In this document: in pieces, positions 55,575 through 64,000 of the stretch
Numbering within the stretch: position 1 is the first letter of the stretch
How the letters are laid out: each line of letters begins with the position of its first letter
Origin: Dryocola sp031988645
GTDB lineage: Bacteria; Pseudomonadota; Gammaproteobacteria; Enterobacterales; Enterobacteriaceae
Reading direction: 5' to 3'
NCBI RefSeq assembly: GCF_051307045.1
Contig: NZ_CP150452.1
Coordinates: forward strand, 2,790,001-2,854,000
DNA length: 64,000 nt
Notes under the pieces: model-generated
The model's database searches: none
What the model saw: only the letters and a program-made list of their open reading frames with translations
Told to the model about the DNA's origin: nothing
Translations under genes and position numbers: made by a program

Positions 55575-55607
55575 CGCAGGATGGCGCTTGCGCTTATCCA
55601 TCCTGCG
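55575..55607. repeat. Dispersed palindromic element, copy 3, between gsiB and gsiC
   Basis: A perfect 10-bp stem (55575-55584 with 55598-55607) with the same core GGATAAGCGC...GCGCCATCC as the copies at 39734 and 53655. Placed between the binding-protein gene and the permease genes, as REP elements often are (for example malE-malF), it could protect the gsiB message end or reduce read-through. Confidence 0.75.
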
Positions 55608-55622
55608 ACGAAACGCCTGATT

Positions 55623-57161
55623 CTACTGCAAATCCGCATCATCAAAGCTAAACCCGGTATCCGGCATCACGTAGAAGCCGCTCAGGTTTTTGCTGTGCGC
55701 GGAAACCAGTTTTTCCACCACCAGCGGCACCCACGGAGACTCTTTCCAGACGGTGTCCTGCGCGTCTTTATACAGCTTAGCTTTATCATCGCGGTTGGTG
55801 GTTTTGAGCGCTTCGCTCAGGTCTTTATCCACCTGCGGATTGCTGTAAAACGCGGTATTGAACAGCGTCGGCGGCCAGTTTTGAGAAGCAAACAGCGGCG
55901 ACAGCGCCCAGTCCGCCTCGCCGGTCGAAGCCGACCAGCCGGTGTAGAACATTCTCACGCCGCTTTCCGCCTGCCCTTTGCCTTCCACTTCGGCGGCGCG
56001 CTGGCCGGCGTCCATCGCCGTAACCTTCACTTTAATCCCCACCTGCGCCAGCTGCTGCTGGGTGAACTGCAGCACTTTTTGCGCGGTGCTGTGATTGTGT
56101 GAAGACCACAGCGTGGTCTCAAAGCCGTTCGGGAAACCGGCTTCTTTCAGCAGCTCTCGCGCCTTAGCAGGATCGTACGGCCACGGCTTATATTTCTGCG
56201 CGAAGTCGATAGAAGGCGGCACGACGCCTTCCGCCGGCGTAGCGTAGCCGGAGAACGCCACCTTCACCAGCGCCTGGCGGTTAATAGCGTAGTTAATCGC
56301 CTCGCGCACTTTTGGATTATCGAAAGGTTTTTGCGTGACGTTCATGCTGATGTAGCGCTGCATGATGGATGGCGAGGCCACCAGCTCCAGCCTGTCGTTT
56401 TTCTCAAGCCGTCCCGCCTGCTCGTAAGGAATAGGGAACGCGAACTGCGCTTCGCCGGTTTGCAGCATCGCCGCGCGGGTGTTGTTATCCACAACCGGGC
56501 GCCAGGTGATGGTATCCAGCAACGGCCGCCCCTGTTTCCAGTAGCCGGCGAATTTCTTCACCTTCACAAAATCCGTCTGGTTCCAGGTATCCAGCTGATA
56601 CGGGCCGGTGCCGACCGGGTGGAAACCAATATCTTTGCCGTATTTTTGCAGCGCGGCAGGTGAAATCATCGCCGTTGCCGGATGCGCAAGAATATTGATA
56701 AACGCCGAGAACGGCTGTTTGAGGGTGATCTTCACGGTGGTTGCGTCCACCGCTTCGGTTTTGGCAATCGCCTTGTAGAGGTTATAGCGCTTGAGGTGGC
56801 TGTCCGGATTGCTGGCCCGATCGAGGTTTATCTTCACCGCTTCGGCATTAAAATCCGTCCCGTCCTGGAATTTTACTCCCGGATGCAGTTTGATGGTATA
56901 GACGAGGCCGTCGTCCGACACGGTATAGCTTTCCGCCAGCACGTTTTGCAGCTTCATGTCCTTATCGAGACCGAACAGACCCTGATAAAACGACTTCGCC
57001 ACCGCCTGCGAAAGCGTGTCGTTGGCGTCGTACGGGTCGAGCGTGGTGAAGTTGGACGCCACCGCCACGACGACATCTTTGGCGGCAAAGGCCGGCGCGG
57101 CCAGTACGCTGGAGGCGAGGCCTGCCGCAGCCAGCCATTTCTTGGTAGTGTTTGATGTCAT
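55623..57161 (-). CDS. gsiB: Glutathione-binding periplasmic protein GsiB
   Basis: The periplasmic solute-binding protein for glutathione. It has 512 residues: a signal peptide (ending APAFA, near residue 26) and an SBP_bac_5 fold of the oligopeptide group (VAVASNFTTLDPYDAND, HPGVKFQDGTDFNAEAVK, VKEAINYAIN-like VREAINYAINRQ). It lies 26 bp after gsiA. Confidence 0.95.
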   Translation of the reverse strand: MTSNTTKKWLAAAGLASSVLAAPAFAAKDVVVAVASNFTTLDPYDANDTLSQAVAKSFYQGLFGLDKDMKLQNVLAESYTVSDDGLVYTIKLHPGVKFQDGTDFNAEAVKINLDRASNPDSHLKRYNLYKAIAKTEAVDATTVKITLKQPFSAFINILAHPATAMISPAALQKYGKDIGFHPVGTGPYQLDTWNQTDFVKVKKFAGYWKQGRPLLDTITWRPVVDNNTRAAMLQTGEAQFAFPIPYEQAGRLEKNDRLELVASPSIMQRYISMNVTQKPFDNPKVREAINYAINRQALVKVAFSGYATPAEGVVPPSIDFAQKYKPWPYDPAKARELLKEAGFPNGFETTLWSSHNHSTAQKVLQFTQQQLAQVGIKVKVTAMDAGQRAAEVEGKGQAESGVRMFYTGWSASTGEADWALSPLFASQNWPPTLFNTAFYSNPQVDKDLSEALKTTNRDDKAKLYKDAQDTVWKESPWVPLVVEKLVSAHSKNLSGFYVMPDTGFSFDDADLQ

Positions 57162-57187
57162 ATTGTTATTCTCCTGATTATCCCTGC

Positions 57188-59065
57188 CTAAATATGGTTT
57201 TCATGGCTGCCGATCGGGTGGCGGGCAACGAAATGCCCGGGGCCCACGGCCACCAGCGGAGCAACGTGCGGTTCATCCCCAAGCCTGCGCGTGGCGCTTG
57301 GGATCTCATCAGAAAGCAGAACGGGGTTCGGGCGCCGGTGCGCCGGGTCGGCCACCGGAACGGCGGCCATGAGCTTACGGGTATAGGGATGCTGCGGATT
57401 TTCAAACACCGCGCGGCGCGGGCCGATTTCGACAATCTGCCCCAGGTACATCACCGCTACGCGATGGCAGATCCTCTCCACAACGGCCATATCGTGAGAA
57501 ATAAACAAAAACGCGATGCCAAACTCGCGCTGTAAGTCGAGCAGCAGGTTGATAATTTGCGCGCGGATGGAGACGTCCAGCGCGGAGACGGACTCGTCGG
57601 CGATCACCACTTTGGGATTTAACGCCAGCGCCCTGGCGATGCAGATACGCTGACGCTGGCCGCCGGAAAACTCGTGCGGGTAGCGCCAGGCGTGTTCCGG
57701 CAGCAGGCCGACGCGCTCCAGCAGCCAGGCAACCCGTTGCTGCGCCTGCGCTTTTGGCATCATCTTATGCACCAGCAGCGGTTCCATGATCGAATAGCCG
57801 ACCGTCAAACGCGGGTCGAGGGAGGCGTAGGGATCCTGGAAGATAAACTGGATATCTTTGCGCACATGCTGCATCTGCGCGTTTGGCAGGTTGTCGATAC
57901 GCTGGCCGTTAAAGCTAATGCTGCCGCCCTGGGTTTCCACCAGCCGCAGCAGCGAACGCCCGGTGGTGGATTTACCGCTGCCGGACTCCCCGACCAGGCC
58001 CAGGGTTTCACCCGGCCATAAATCAAAACTTACCTTTTCGACCGCGTGTACCTGTTTAGTCACGCGATTGAACACGCCGCTGCGGATATCGAAGCGGGTA
58101 ACTAAATCGCGCACCTGTAAAACCGGCGCGGCGCCCGCCGGGATGGTGTCCTGCTCGGTTTCCGGTTCGTATTTATCAGGATCGTTGGCATCGACCTGCG
58201 GAAATTTACGCGGCAGCTCTTTACCGTTCATCGACCCAAGGCGCGGCACCGCCGCCAGCAGCGCTTTGGTATAGGGGTGAACGGGCGCGCGAAAAATCTG
58301 CTCCACGCTGCCGGTTTCTACCGCTTCGCCGCGGTACATGACCAGCACCCGGTCGGCGATGTCCGCCACCACGCCCATATCGTGCGTAATGAAAATGACG
58401 CCCATCTCCATTTCGTCCTGCAGCACGCGGATAAGCTGAAGTATTTGCGCCTGAATGGTGACGTCCAGCGCCGTTGTCGGTTCGTCGGCGATCAGTACCG
58501 CCGGGCGGCACGAGAGCGCCATCGCAATCATCACGCGCTGGCGCATCCCGCCGGAAAGCTGATGCGGATAGCGGCCGAGAATGGCCTTCGCTTCGGGAAT
58601 GCGCACGCGTTCGAGCATGCGCTGCGCTTCAAGCAGCGCCGCCCTGCCGTCAAGCCCCTGGTGCAGACGAATGGATTCTGCGATTTGCTCGCCCACCGGG
58701 AACACCGGGTTAAGCGAGGTCATGGGCTCCTGAAAAATCATCGCGATATCCGCTCCGCGCACGTTGCGCATCTGCGAGGAGCTGAATTTATACGGCTCGA
58801 TAACCTGCTTATTGCGGCGGCGCAGCAGGATTTTTTTGCTTGCGACCAGGCCGCCGGACTGCTCCAGCAGGCGCATTAACGCCAGCGCGGTAACGGATTT
58901 CCCCGAGCCGGACTCGCCGACAATCGCCAGCGTCTCGCCGCGTTTGAGATCGAACGAAAGGTGGCGCACCGCTTCGCTGTACGTTTTCTCCTGGCGAAAC
59001 CGAATGTTCAGATCGTTAACGCTGAGCACCCGGTCTTCTGGCAGTTCATCACTGTGCGGCATCAA
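57188..59065 (-). CDS. gsiA: Glutathione ABC importer ATPase GsiA (double domain)
   Basis: A 625-residue protein of two fused ABC ATPase domains powering GsiBCD. First domain: Walker A GESGSGKSVTA, signature LSGGMRQRVMIA, Walker B VLIADEPTTALD. Second domain: Walker A GESGSGKSTTG, signature FSGGQRQRICIA, Walker B VVIADESVSALD, each with an oligopeptide-type C-terminal extension. It overlaps iaaA by 4 bp. Confidence 0.96.
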   Translation of the reverse strand: MMPHSDELPEDRVLSVNDLNIRFRQEKTYSEAVRHLSFDLKRGETLAIVGESGSGKSVTALALMRLLEQSGGLVASKKILLRRRNKQVIEPYKFSSSQMRNVRGADIAMIFQEPMTSLNPVFPVGEQIAESIRLHQGLDGRAALLEAQRMLERVRIPEAKAILGRYPHQLSGGMRQRVMIAMALSCRPAVLIADEPTTALDVTIQAQILQLIRVLQDEMEMGVIFITHDMGVVADIADRVLVMYRGEAVETGSVEQIFRAPVHPYTKALLAAVPRLGSMNGKELPRKFPQVDANDPDKYEPETEQDTIPAGAAPVLQVRDLVTRFDIRSGVFNRVTKQVHAVEKVSFDLWPGETLGLVGESGSGKSTTGRSLLRLVETQGGSISFNGQRIDNLPNAQMQHVRKDIQFIFQDPYASLDPRLTVGYSIMEPLLVHKMMPKAQAQQRVAWLLERVGLLPEHAWRYPHEFSGGQRQRICIARALALNPKVVIADESVSALDVSIRAQIINLLLDLQREFGIAFLFISHDMAVVERICHRVAVMYLGQIVEIGPRRAVFENPQHPYTRKLMAAVPVADPAHRRPNPVLLSDEIPSATRRLGDEPHVAPLVAVGPGHFVARHPIGSHENHI

Positions 59066-60015
59066 TGCTCCTGGTCGCGATAGATTCCTACGCTCGGTGC
59101 ATCCCCGACATAACCATAGCCGCGGTACATCCCTTCGCTGTTAAACGGCAGCGCCACGTTGCCTTCGCTGTCGATGGCGATAACCCCGCCGCTGCCCTCA
59201 AGGGCGGGCAGTTTTTCCATCACCACGCGTTCCGTGGCCTGGTGCAGGCTCAGGCCGCGGTATTCCATCAGGGCGGCAATATCATAGGCGGCAAGCGCCC
59301 GGATAAAGACCTCACCCGTGCCGGTGCAGGAAACGGCAACGTTTGCGTTATTAGCATAGCAACCCGCGCCGACGAGAGGAGAATCCCCTACCCGGCCGGG
59401 CATTTTATTGGTCATGCCGCCGGTTGAGGTCGCCGCCGCGAGGTTGCCGAATTTGTCGCGCGCCACCGCGCCGACGGTGCCGAATTTCGTATCCGGGTCC
59501 AGCGGCTCGCCGCCATCGTGATCCAGCACGGTCTGGTTATGCAGCTGCGCGCGCCTTAGCTGCTCCAGGCGTTCCGGCGTGGAAAAAATCTCAGGCGATA
59601 CCGGCTCAAGCCCCTGCGCGAACGCGAACGCCTCGGCGCCTTCGCCTGCCAGCAGCACGTGCGGGCTGTTTTCCAGCACCTTGCGCGCGGCGATAATCGG
59701 GTTGCGAATGTGGCTTACGCCCGCCACCGCCCCGGCGTTCAGCGTATTGCCATCCATAATGCAGGCATCAAGTTCATGCGTGCCCGCATGGGTAAAGACG
59801 GAGCCGATGCCGGCGTTAAACAGCGGGCACTCTTCAAGCAGGCGCACGGCTTCGGTTACCGCGTCCAGCGCGCTGCCGCCTGCGGCCAGGATAGCCTGTC
59901 CGGCCTCGACGATTTCCGATAACGCCTGAATATAGAGCTGCTCTTTCTCAACGCTTAGCTGCGCGCGCGTGATGGCGCCCGCTCCGCCGTGGATCGCAAT
60001 TACCGCTTTGTTCAT
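59062..60015 (-). CDS. iaaA: Isoaspartyl peptidase/L-asparaginase IaaA
   Basis: An Ntn hydrolase that self-cleaves into two subunits; it hydrolyses isoaspartyl dipeptides and may help process gamma-glutamyl peptides, hence its link to gsi. It has 317 residues. The cleavage site and new N-terminal Thr lie in KFGTVGAVARDK near residue 178, with the GGMTN loop nearby. First gene of iaaA-gsiABCD, divergent from moeA across 214 bp. Confidence 0.95.
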   Translation of the reverse strand: MNKAVIAIHGGAGAITRAQLSVEKEQLYIQALSEIVEAGQAILAAGGSALDAVTEAVRLLEECPLFNAGIGSVFTHAGTHELDACIMDGNTLNAGAVAGVSHIRNPIIAARKVLENSPHVLLAGEGAEAFAFAQGLEPVSPEIFSTPERLEQLRRAQLHNQTVLDHDGGEPLDPDTKFGTVGAVARDKFGNLAAATSTGGMTNKMPGRVGDSPLVGAGCYANNANVAVSCTGTGEVFIRALAAYDIAALMEYRGLSLHQATERVVMEKLPALEGSGGVIAIDSEGNVALPFNSEGMYRGYGYVGDAPSVGIYRDQEH

Positions 60016-60229
60016 AACGACATGGCCCTGTCATAGCTGTTATCCGGCAACACTTTTTCTATAGATATCAGAATCGTTACCGTTAACTAATTCGATTTTT
60101 GAATATAGAAAGACGTAAATGTGTTGTAAAGAAAATTGACGACGCCCCTTACCCCTAATGGAACATTCAGCGCCGGCGCTTTATCTGCCATAATATGCGC
60201 CTTACTTTGCCCCCGCCGCAGGAGTTTTC

Positions 60230-61462
60230 ATGGAATTTACCGCCGGGCTGATCCCGCTTGAAACCGCTCTGGAGCAGATGCTTTCGCGTATTGTTCCCGT
60301 TACCGAATCGCAAACTATCCCGCTGTTGCAGGCCGCCGGACGCATTACCGCCGCTGCGGTCACCTCGCCCATGGACGTGCCGGGCTTTGATAACTCAGCC
60401 ATGGACGGTTACGCGGTGCGCATGGCCGATATTGCTGCCGGCGGCGCCCTGCCGGTTGCGGGAAAGGCCTTTGCCGGACAGCCGTTTAGCGAAGAGTGGC
60501 CTGCGGGCACCTGCGTAAGAATTATGACCGGCGCTCCGCTGCCGGCGGGCGCGGAAGCGGTCGTCATGCAGGAAGAGACGGAGGTGACGGAAACCGGCGT
60601 ACGTTTTAATGCGCCGGTGAAAAACGGCCAGAATATCCGCCTGCGCGGCGAAGATATCCGCAGCGGCGCCAGCGTGCTGCCCGCGGGCAAAAAGCTGACC
60701 GCCGCCGAGCTGCCGCTTATCGCCTCGTTGGGCATTGCCGAGGTAAAAGTGCTGCGCAAAGTACGCGCCGCCGTGTTCTCAACGGGCGATGAACTTCAGT
60801 TACCGGGCCAGCCGCTTGGCGAAGGGCAAATTTACGACACCAACCGCCTCGCGGTGCATCTGATGCTTGACCAGCTCGGCTGCGAGGTCATCGATTCAGG
60901 GATCATTAAAGACGACCCTGAAGCCCTGCGCGAAGCCTTTATTGAAGCGGACGCCCAGGCGGACGTGGTCATCAGCAGCGGCGGCGTTTCCGTGGGCGAA
61001 GCGGATTACACCAAACAGCTTCTCGAAGAGTTAGGCGAAGTGGGCTTCTGGAAGCTGGCCATCAAGCCCGGCAAACCTTTTGCCTTCGGACGCCTGCAAA
61101 ATAGCTGGTTCTGCGGCCTGCCGGGCAACCCGGTTTCCGCGGCGCTGACCTTCTACCAGCTGGTGCAGCCGTTGCTGGCCAGGCTAAGCGGCCAGCAGGG
61201 CAACGCTCTCCCGCCGCGCCAGCGCGCACGCACGGTTGGCCGGCTCAAAAAAACGCCGGGGCGTCTGGATTTCCAGCGCGGCATCATGCGCACCGCGCTG
61301 GACGGGCAGCTTGAAGTGCTCAGCACCGGACATCAGGGTTCGCATATTTTCAGCTCCTTTAGCCAGGCCAACTGCTTTATCGTGCTGGAACGCGAGCGCG
61401 GCAACGTCGAGGCCGGTGAATGGGTGGAGATCGAACCCTTTAACGCGCTGTTTGGAGGCTAG
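60230..61462 (+). CDS. moeA: Molybdopterin molybdenumtransferase MoeA
   Basis: MoeA inserts molybdate into adenylated molybdopterin, the last step to molybdenum cofactor. It has 410 residues. Marks include DVPGFDNSAMDGYA (domain III), RIMTGAPLP, VFSTGDEL, SSGGVSVGEADYTK (the MPT-binding loop) and GLPGNPVSA. It starts the moeAB operon; moeB follows after 1 bp. Confidence 0.96.
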   Translation: MEFTAGLIPLETALEQMLSRIVPVTESQTIPLLQAAGRITAAAVTSPMDVPGFDNSAMDGYAVRMADIAAGGALPVAGKAFAGQPFSEEWPAGTCVRIMTGAPLPAGAEAVVMQEETEVTETGVRFNAPVKNGQNIRLRGEDIRSGASVLPAGKKLTAAELPLIASLGIAEVKVLRKVRAAVFSTGDELQLPGQPLGEGQIYDTNRLAVHLMLDQLGCEVIDSGIIKDDPEALREAFIEADAQADVVISSGGVSVGEADYTKQLLEELGEVGFWKLAIKPGKPFAFGRLQNSWFCGLPGNPVSAALTFYQLVQPLLARLSGQQGNALPPRQRARTVGRLKKTPGRLDFQRGIMRTALDGQLEVLSTGHQGSHIFSSFSQANCFIVLERERGNVEAGEWVEIEPFNALFGG

Positions 61463-61463
61463 G

Positions 61464-62225
61464 ATGGCGGCCGAACTGAGCGATGCGGAAATGCTGCGCT
61501 ACAACCGCCAGATTATCCTGCGCGGCTTTGATTTCGACGGGCAGGAAGCGTTAAAAGAGGCGCGCGCGCTGGTGGTCGGCCTGGGCGGCCTGGGCTGCGC
61601 CGCCGCGCAGTATCTTGCCGCCGCGGGCGTGGGGCATCTCACGCTGCTGGATTTCGATACGGTAGCGCTGTCTAACCTGCAACGCCAGACGCTGCATCGC
61701 GACGCGACCATCGGCCAGGCGAAGGTGGATTCCGCGCGGGACGCGCTGGCCGCCATTAATCCTCACATCACGCTCGAAACGATAAACGCGCGGCTGGACG
61801 AGTCCCGGCTGGCAGATGAAGTGGCGAAGCACGATCTGGTGCTCGACTGTACCGACAACGTCGCCATCCGCAATCAGCTCAACCAATGCTGCTTTCACGC
61901 GAAGAAGCCGCTGGTCAGCGGCGCGGCAATCCGCATGGAGGGCCAAATCAGCGTGTTCACCTACCAGCCGGACGAGCCCTGCTACCGCTGCCTGAGCCAT
62001 CTGTTTGGAGACAACGCGTTAACCTGCGTCGAAGCGGGCGTAATGGCGCCGCTGGTGGGCGTCATTGGCTCGCTGCAGGCGATGGAAGCCATCAAGCTGC
62101 TGGCGAATTACGGCAAGCCTGCGGCCGGGAAAATCGTTATGTACGATGCCATGACCTGCCAGTTCCGCGAGATGAAGCTGCAGCGTTTTGCCCGCTGCGA
62201 AGTGTGCGGAGCTCACTCATCGTAA
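61464..62225 (+). CDS. moeB: Molybdopterin-synthase adenylyltransferase MoeB
   Basis: MoeB activates the C-terminus of MoaD with AMP for sulfur transfer. It has 253 residues. Marks: nucleotide loop VVGLGGLGCAAAQYLAAAG, the DFDTVALSNLQRQ segment with its conserved Arg, and two zinc CxxC pairs (CYRCLSH, CEVCGAH). The start at 61464 is 1 bp after the moeA stop; earlier in-frame starts lie inside moeA. The 3' end overlaps the convergent lacI-type gene by 13 bp. Confidence 0.96.
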   Translation: MAAELSDAEMLRYNRQIILRGFDFDGQEALKEARALVVGLGGLGCAAAQYLAAAGVGHLTLLDFDTVALSNLQRQTLHRDATIGQAKVDSARDALAAINPHITLETINARLDESRLADEVAKHDLVLDCTDNVAIRNQLNQCCFHAKKPLVSGAAIRMEGQISVFTYQPDEPCYRCLSHLFGDNALTCVEAGVMAPLVGVIGSLQAMEAIKLLANYGKPAAGKIVMYDAMTCQFREMKLQRFARCEVCGAHSS

Positions 62226-63286
62226 AGCCCGTCGCTTTTCACCGCCGTATGGCTCTTGTTATGGCGTATACGGCGCACGGATTCCCGCACCGCCAGCGAG
62301 CCGTTTAGCAGCAGATTCCCCACCGGCGCGTCAGGGCGAATAAGCCGTTGCTGAAGAAGATGCACGGCTTCCTCACCCAGCTCGTCGCGCGGCACATGCA
62401 GCGAGGTAAGGGGCACGTCGTGAATGGCCGCAAGGTTAAATCCGTCGATGCTCATTACCGACATATCGTGCGGCACGCGTAAACCCGCCTTTTGCAGGGC
62501 GCTGACCGCGCCGGCGGCCATAAAATCTCCGCCCGCCAGCAGCGCCGTCGGCAACCTGTGCCGCGGCGTGTTCGCCAGAAAATCATCGATAATCCTTTCG
62601 CTTTCTTTGGCGCTGAAGCTTTGCGCGGTAATCAAGTGCTGACCCTCGTCAAACTGAAGGTTGTGCTCTTCCCAGGCATCGCGAATGCCGGCCAGGCGCA
62701 GCTCCATAGTGTAGCGGCGCAGGCAAAGTAAATTAACGACGTGTTTATGCCCCTGCTCAAACAGATAGCCGGCGGCGAACTCACCTATTAGCTGGTGATC
62801 CGGCGCCACGCCCGGCAGGCGCATTTTGCGATCGCGACAGTTGATCAGCACGCAGGGTTTGGCGAGATCCGCCGCCAGGTTGTGAATATGCGGATCGTCG
62901 ATGCCCAACAGGATCGCCGCCTCCGTTTCCGCTTCGTTCATCTTGCTCAAAAACAGGTTGGCGTCGCTGTCGTGTTCTTCGAGGGCGCAGTAGCGCAGCC
63001 GCACCTCATGTGGCGCCAGCGCCTTGCTGATGCCCTGAATCACGCGGTAATAGAAGACGTCCAGCCGCTCTTCAAACGCCCGCTGCGGCGCAAACACCAC
63101 CAGGCTGTTTAGCAGCAGTCTCCCCGCCGCGATGCCTTTGAGCACGCCGTTTTGCCGTGCGCAGCTTAATACCTGCTGCCTGGCCGCCTCGCTGGTGTTG
63201 GCTTTGCCCGCCAGCACGCGGGAAACGGTGCTGATGGAAAGCCCGGTCTGCGCCGCTATTTCGGCAATTTTTAGCTTTTTGCTCAT
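62213..63286 (-). CDS. LacI-family transcriptional regulator
   Basis: A 357-residue repressor-type protein: N-terminal HTH (IAEIAAQTGLSISTVSRVL, residues 6-24) and a periplasmic-binding-protein-like sensor domain (RLPTALLAGGDFMAAGAV, MSVMSIDGFNLA). Start 63286 places the HTH at the very N-terminus; an in-frame ATG nine codons earlier (63313) is an alternative. It diverges from the MFS gene and so probably controls it with a sugar or sugar-acid effector. It replaces the fsaA neighbourhood found beyond moeB in E. coli. Confidence 0.9.
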   Translation of the reverse strand: MSKKLKIAEIAAQTGLSISTVSRVLAGKANTSEAARQQVLSCARQNGVLKGIAAGRLLLNSLVVFAPQRAFEERLDVFYYRVIQGISKALAPHEVRLRYCALEEHDSDANLFLSKMNEAETEAAILLGIDDPHIHNLAADLAKPCVLINCRDRKMRLPGVAPDHQLIGEFAAGYLFEQGHKHVVNLLCLRRYTMELRLAGIRDAWEEHNLQFDEGQHLITAQSFSAKESERIIDDFLANTPRHRLPTALLAGGDFMAAGAVSALQKAGLRVPHDMSVMSIDGFNLAAIHDVPLTSLHVPRDELGEEAVHLLQQRLIRPDAPVGNLLLNGSLAVRESVRRIRHNKSHTAVKSDGLYDE

Positions 63287-63582
63287 TTTGTGATCTACGC
63301 CCACTTTGCCCATGAAAAAATTTTCACAGCCATGCTTATCGCCATTTTACTGACAATTTTTCTTCTCATAAGCCTTATTCCGCACGCTTATGAAAATTGT
63401 TGCATCAAATCTGCTGTCGGCACTTTTATAACTGTTTTAGGCTCAATTTATCGAACAGCTTTTCGCGATTCGATAACGAAATATCTCAATAAAACAATAT
63501 TAATCAAACAGTTATTAAAATCAATCCGGCCAGAAGGCTGTTATACCAATTCCGACTGACCCTCTGCTACGTGGAGAACGAC
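63287..63582. promoter_or_regulatory. Divergent control region between LacI-type regulator and MFS permease
   Basis: About 300 bp, AT-rich, with no gene. It contains an inverted repeat CATAAGC (63367-63373) and GCTTATG (63386-63392) and a near-palindrome TGAAAAAATTTTCA (about 63313-63326). Either may be the operator of the LacI-type protein; neither shows the usual central CG of LacI operators, so the assignment is open. Confidence 0.4.
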
Positions 63583-64000
63583 ATGAGCCATGGCATACAA
63601 CAGGATGCAACGGCGGTAAAAACCAGACGCACCATCCGTAATTTACGCTGGTGGGTGCTGGTGCTGTTTTTACTCGGCGTTACCGTTAACTACATCACTC
63701 GCAATTCGCTGGGCATTCTTGCCCCTGAACTGAAAACCTCTCTTGGCATCACGACCGAACAGTATTCCTGGATAGTCGGCGCCTTCCAGCTGGCCTACAC
63801 CCTCTTCCAGCCCCTTTGCGGCTGGCTGATTGACGTGATTGGCCTCAAGCTCGGCTTTCTGCTTTGCGCCGGCGTCTGGGCGGTGGTTTGTATGCTGCAC
63901 GCCGGCGCCGGTAGCTGGCTGCAGCTGGCGATTCTGCGCTTCTTTATGGGCGGCGCGGAGGCGGCGGCAACGCCTGCCAACGCCAAAACCATCGGCGAAT
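63583..64000 (+). CDS. MFS permease, anion:cation symporter group, cut by window end
   Basis: The first 139 codons of a 12-helix MFS protein. It starts at 63583 after a GTGGAG ribosome site. The N-terminus (LRWWVLVLFLLGVTVNYITR, then QYSWIVGAFQLAYTLFQPLC and GWLIDVIGLKLGF) matches the ExuT/GudP/DgoT group that imports hexuronates, glucarate or galactonate. The substrate is inferred only; the last two thirds are outside the window. Confidence 0.88.
   Translation, partial: MSHGIQQDATAVKTRRTIRNLRWWVLVLFLLGVTVNYITRNSLGILAPELKTSLGITTEQYSWIVGAFQLAYTLFQPLCGWLIDVIGLKLGFLLCAGVWAVVCMLHAGAGSWLQLAILRFFMGGAEAAATPANAKTIGE

Noticed and set aside
1..64000. tRNA, rRNA, CRISPR arrays, toxin-antitoxin pairs, phage integrases or restriction genes
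   Set aside because: None could be supported. No regularly spaced repeats, integrase motifs or clover-leaf sequences were recognised. A GGCC methyltransferase, relevant to the frameshift pattern, is not in the window.

Overview
The window is chromosomal DNA from a member of the Enterobacteriaceae. Nearly every housekeeping gene reads as a close relative of its E. coli counterpart and most blocks keep E. coli gene order, but the sequence is not E. coli: yliE and yliF are missing from their usual place, several unfamiliar genes are inserted, and two blocks far apart in E. coli are joined. No genus is claimed. No tRNA, rRNA, CRISPR array, intact insertion sequence or prophage was found.

Layout. 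1-6.4 kb: asmA (cut by the window start), dcd, udk and yegE (dgcE). 6.5-11 kb: a lower-GC four-gene operon for starting a surface polysaccharide (reductase, WecA/WbpL-type phosphosugar transferase, PglD/NeuD-type acyltransferase, WbpM/CapD-type 4,6-dehydratase), set between yegE and alkA. 11-24.7 kb: alkA, yegD and the multidrug efflux operon mdtABCD-baeSR. 25-31 kb: a small unknown gene, trhP (yegQ), the sRNA CyaR with a class II CRP site, yegS, fbaB, thiD-thiM and a TPP riboswitch. 31.2-34.3 kb: an AT-rich accessory island with a perfect FNR-type dyad, a YadA-anchored adhesin-like gene, a small lipoprotein, a small secreted protein and an IS3-family orfA relic. 34.3-39.7 kb: a DUF3772 mechanosensitive channel, a probable sigma-S promoter driving two tiny oppositely charged proteins, a coiled-coil membrane protein, yehS and a GNAT gene. 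39.8-43.1 kb: mrp and metG. 43.1-62.2 kb: a block from another part of the E. coli map (mdfA, PAP2 phosphatase, ybjG, deoR, dacC, gstB, yliI, bssR, serine hydrolase, lipoprotein, rimO, gsiDCBA-iaaA, moeAB). 62.2-64 kb: a LacI-type repressor divergent from an MFS permease cut by the window end.

Systems. MdtABC is an RND pump controlled by BaeSR. The gsi genes import glutathione and IaaA cleaves isoaspartyl or gamma-glutamyl peptides. MoeA and MoeB serve molybdenum cofactor synthesis. ThiM and ThiD act in thiamine salvage under a TPP riboswitch. The PAP2 gene and ybjG appear to be co-transcribed from a promoter with a good PmrA (BasR) box, pointing to envelope lipid phosphate metabolism.

Most important caution: six genes (dcd, yegE, the YadA-like gene, the DUF3772 channel, a membrane protein and mrp) are frameshifted as read. 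In five the break lies in a GGCC site with one extra G or C (one case has both), and the sixth lies in a GGCGCC-like palindrome. This shared signature suggests systematic sequence error more than real gene decay.
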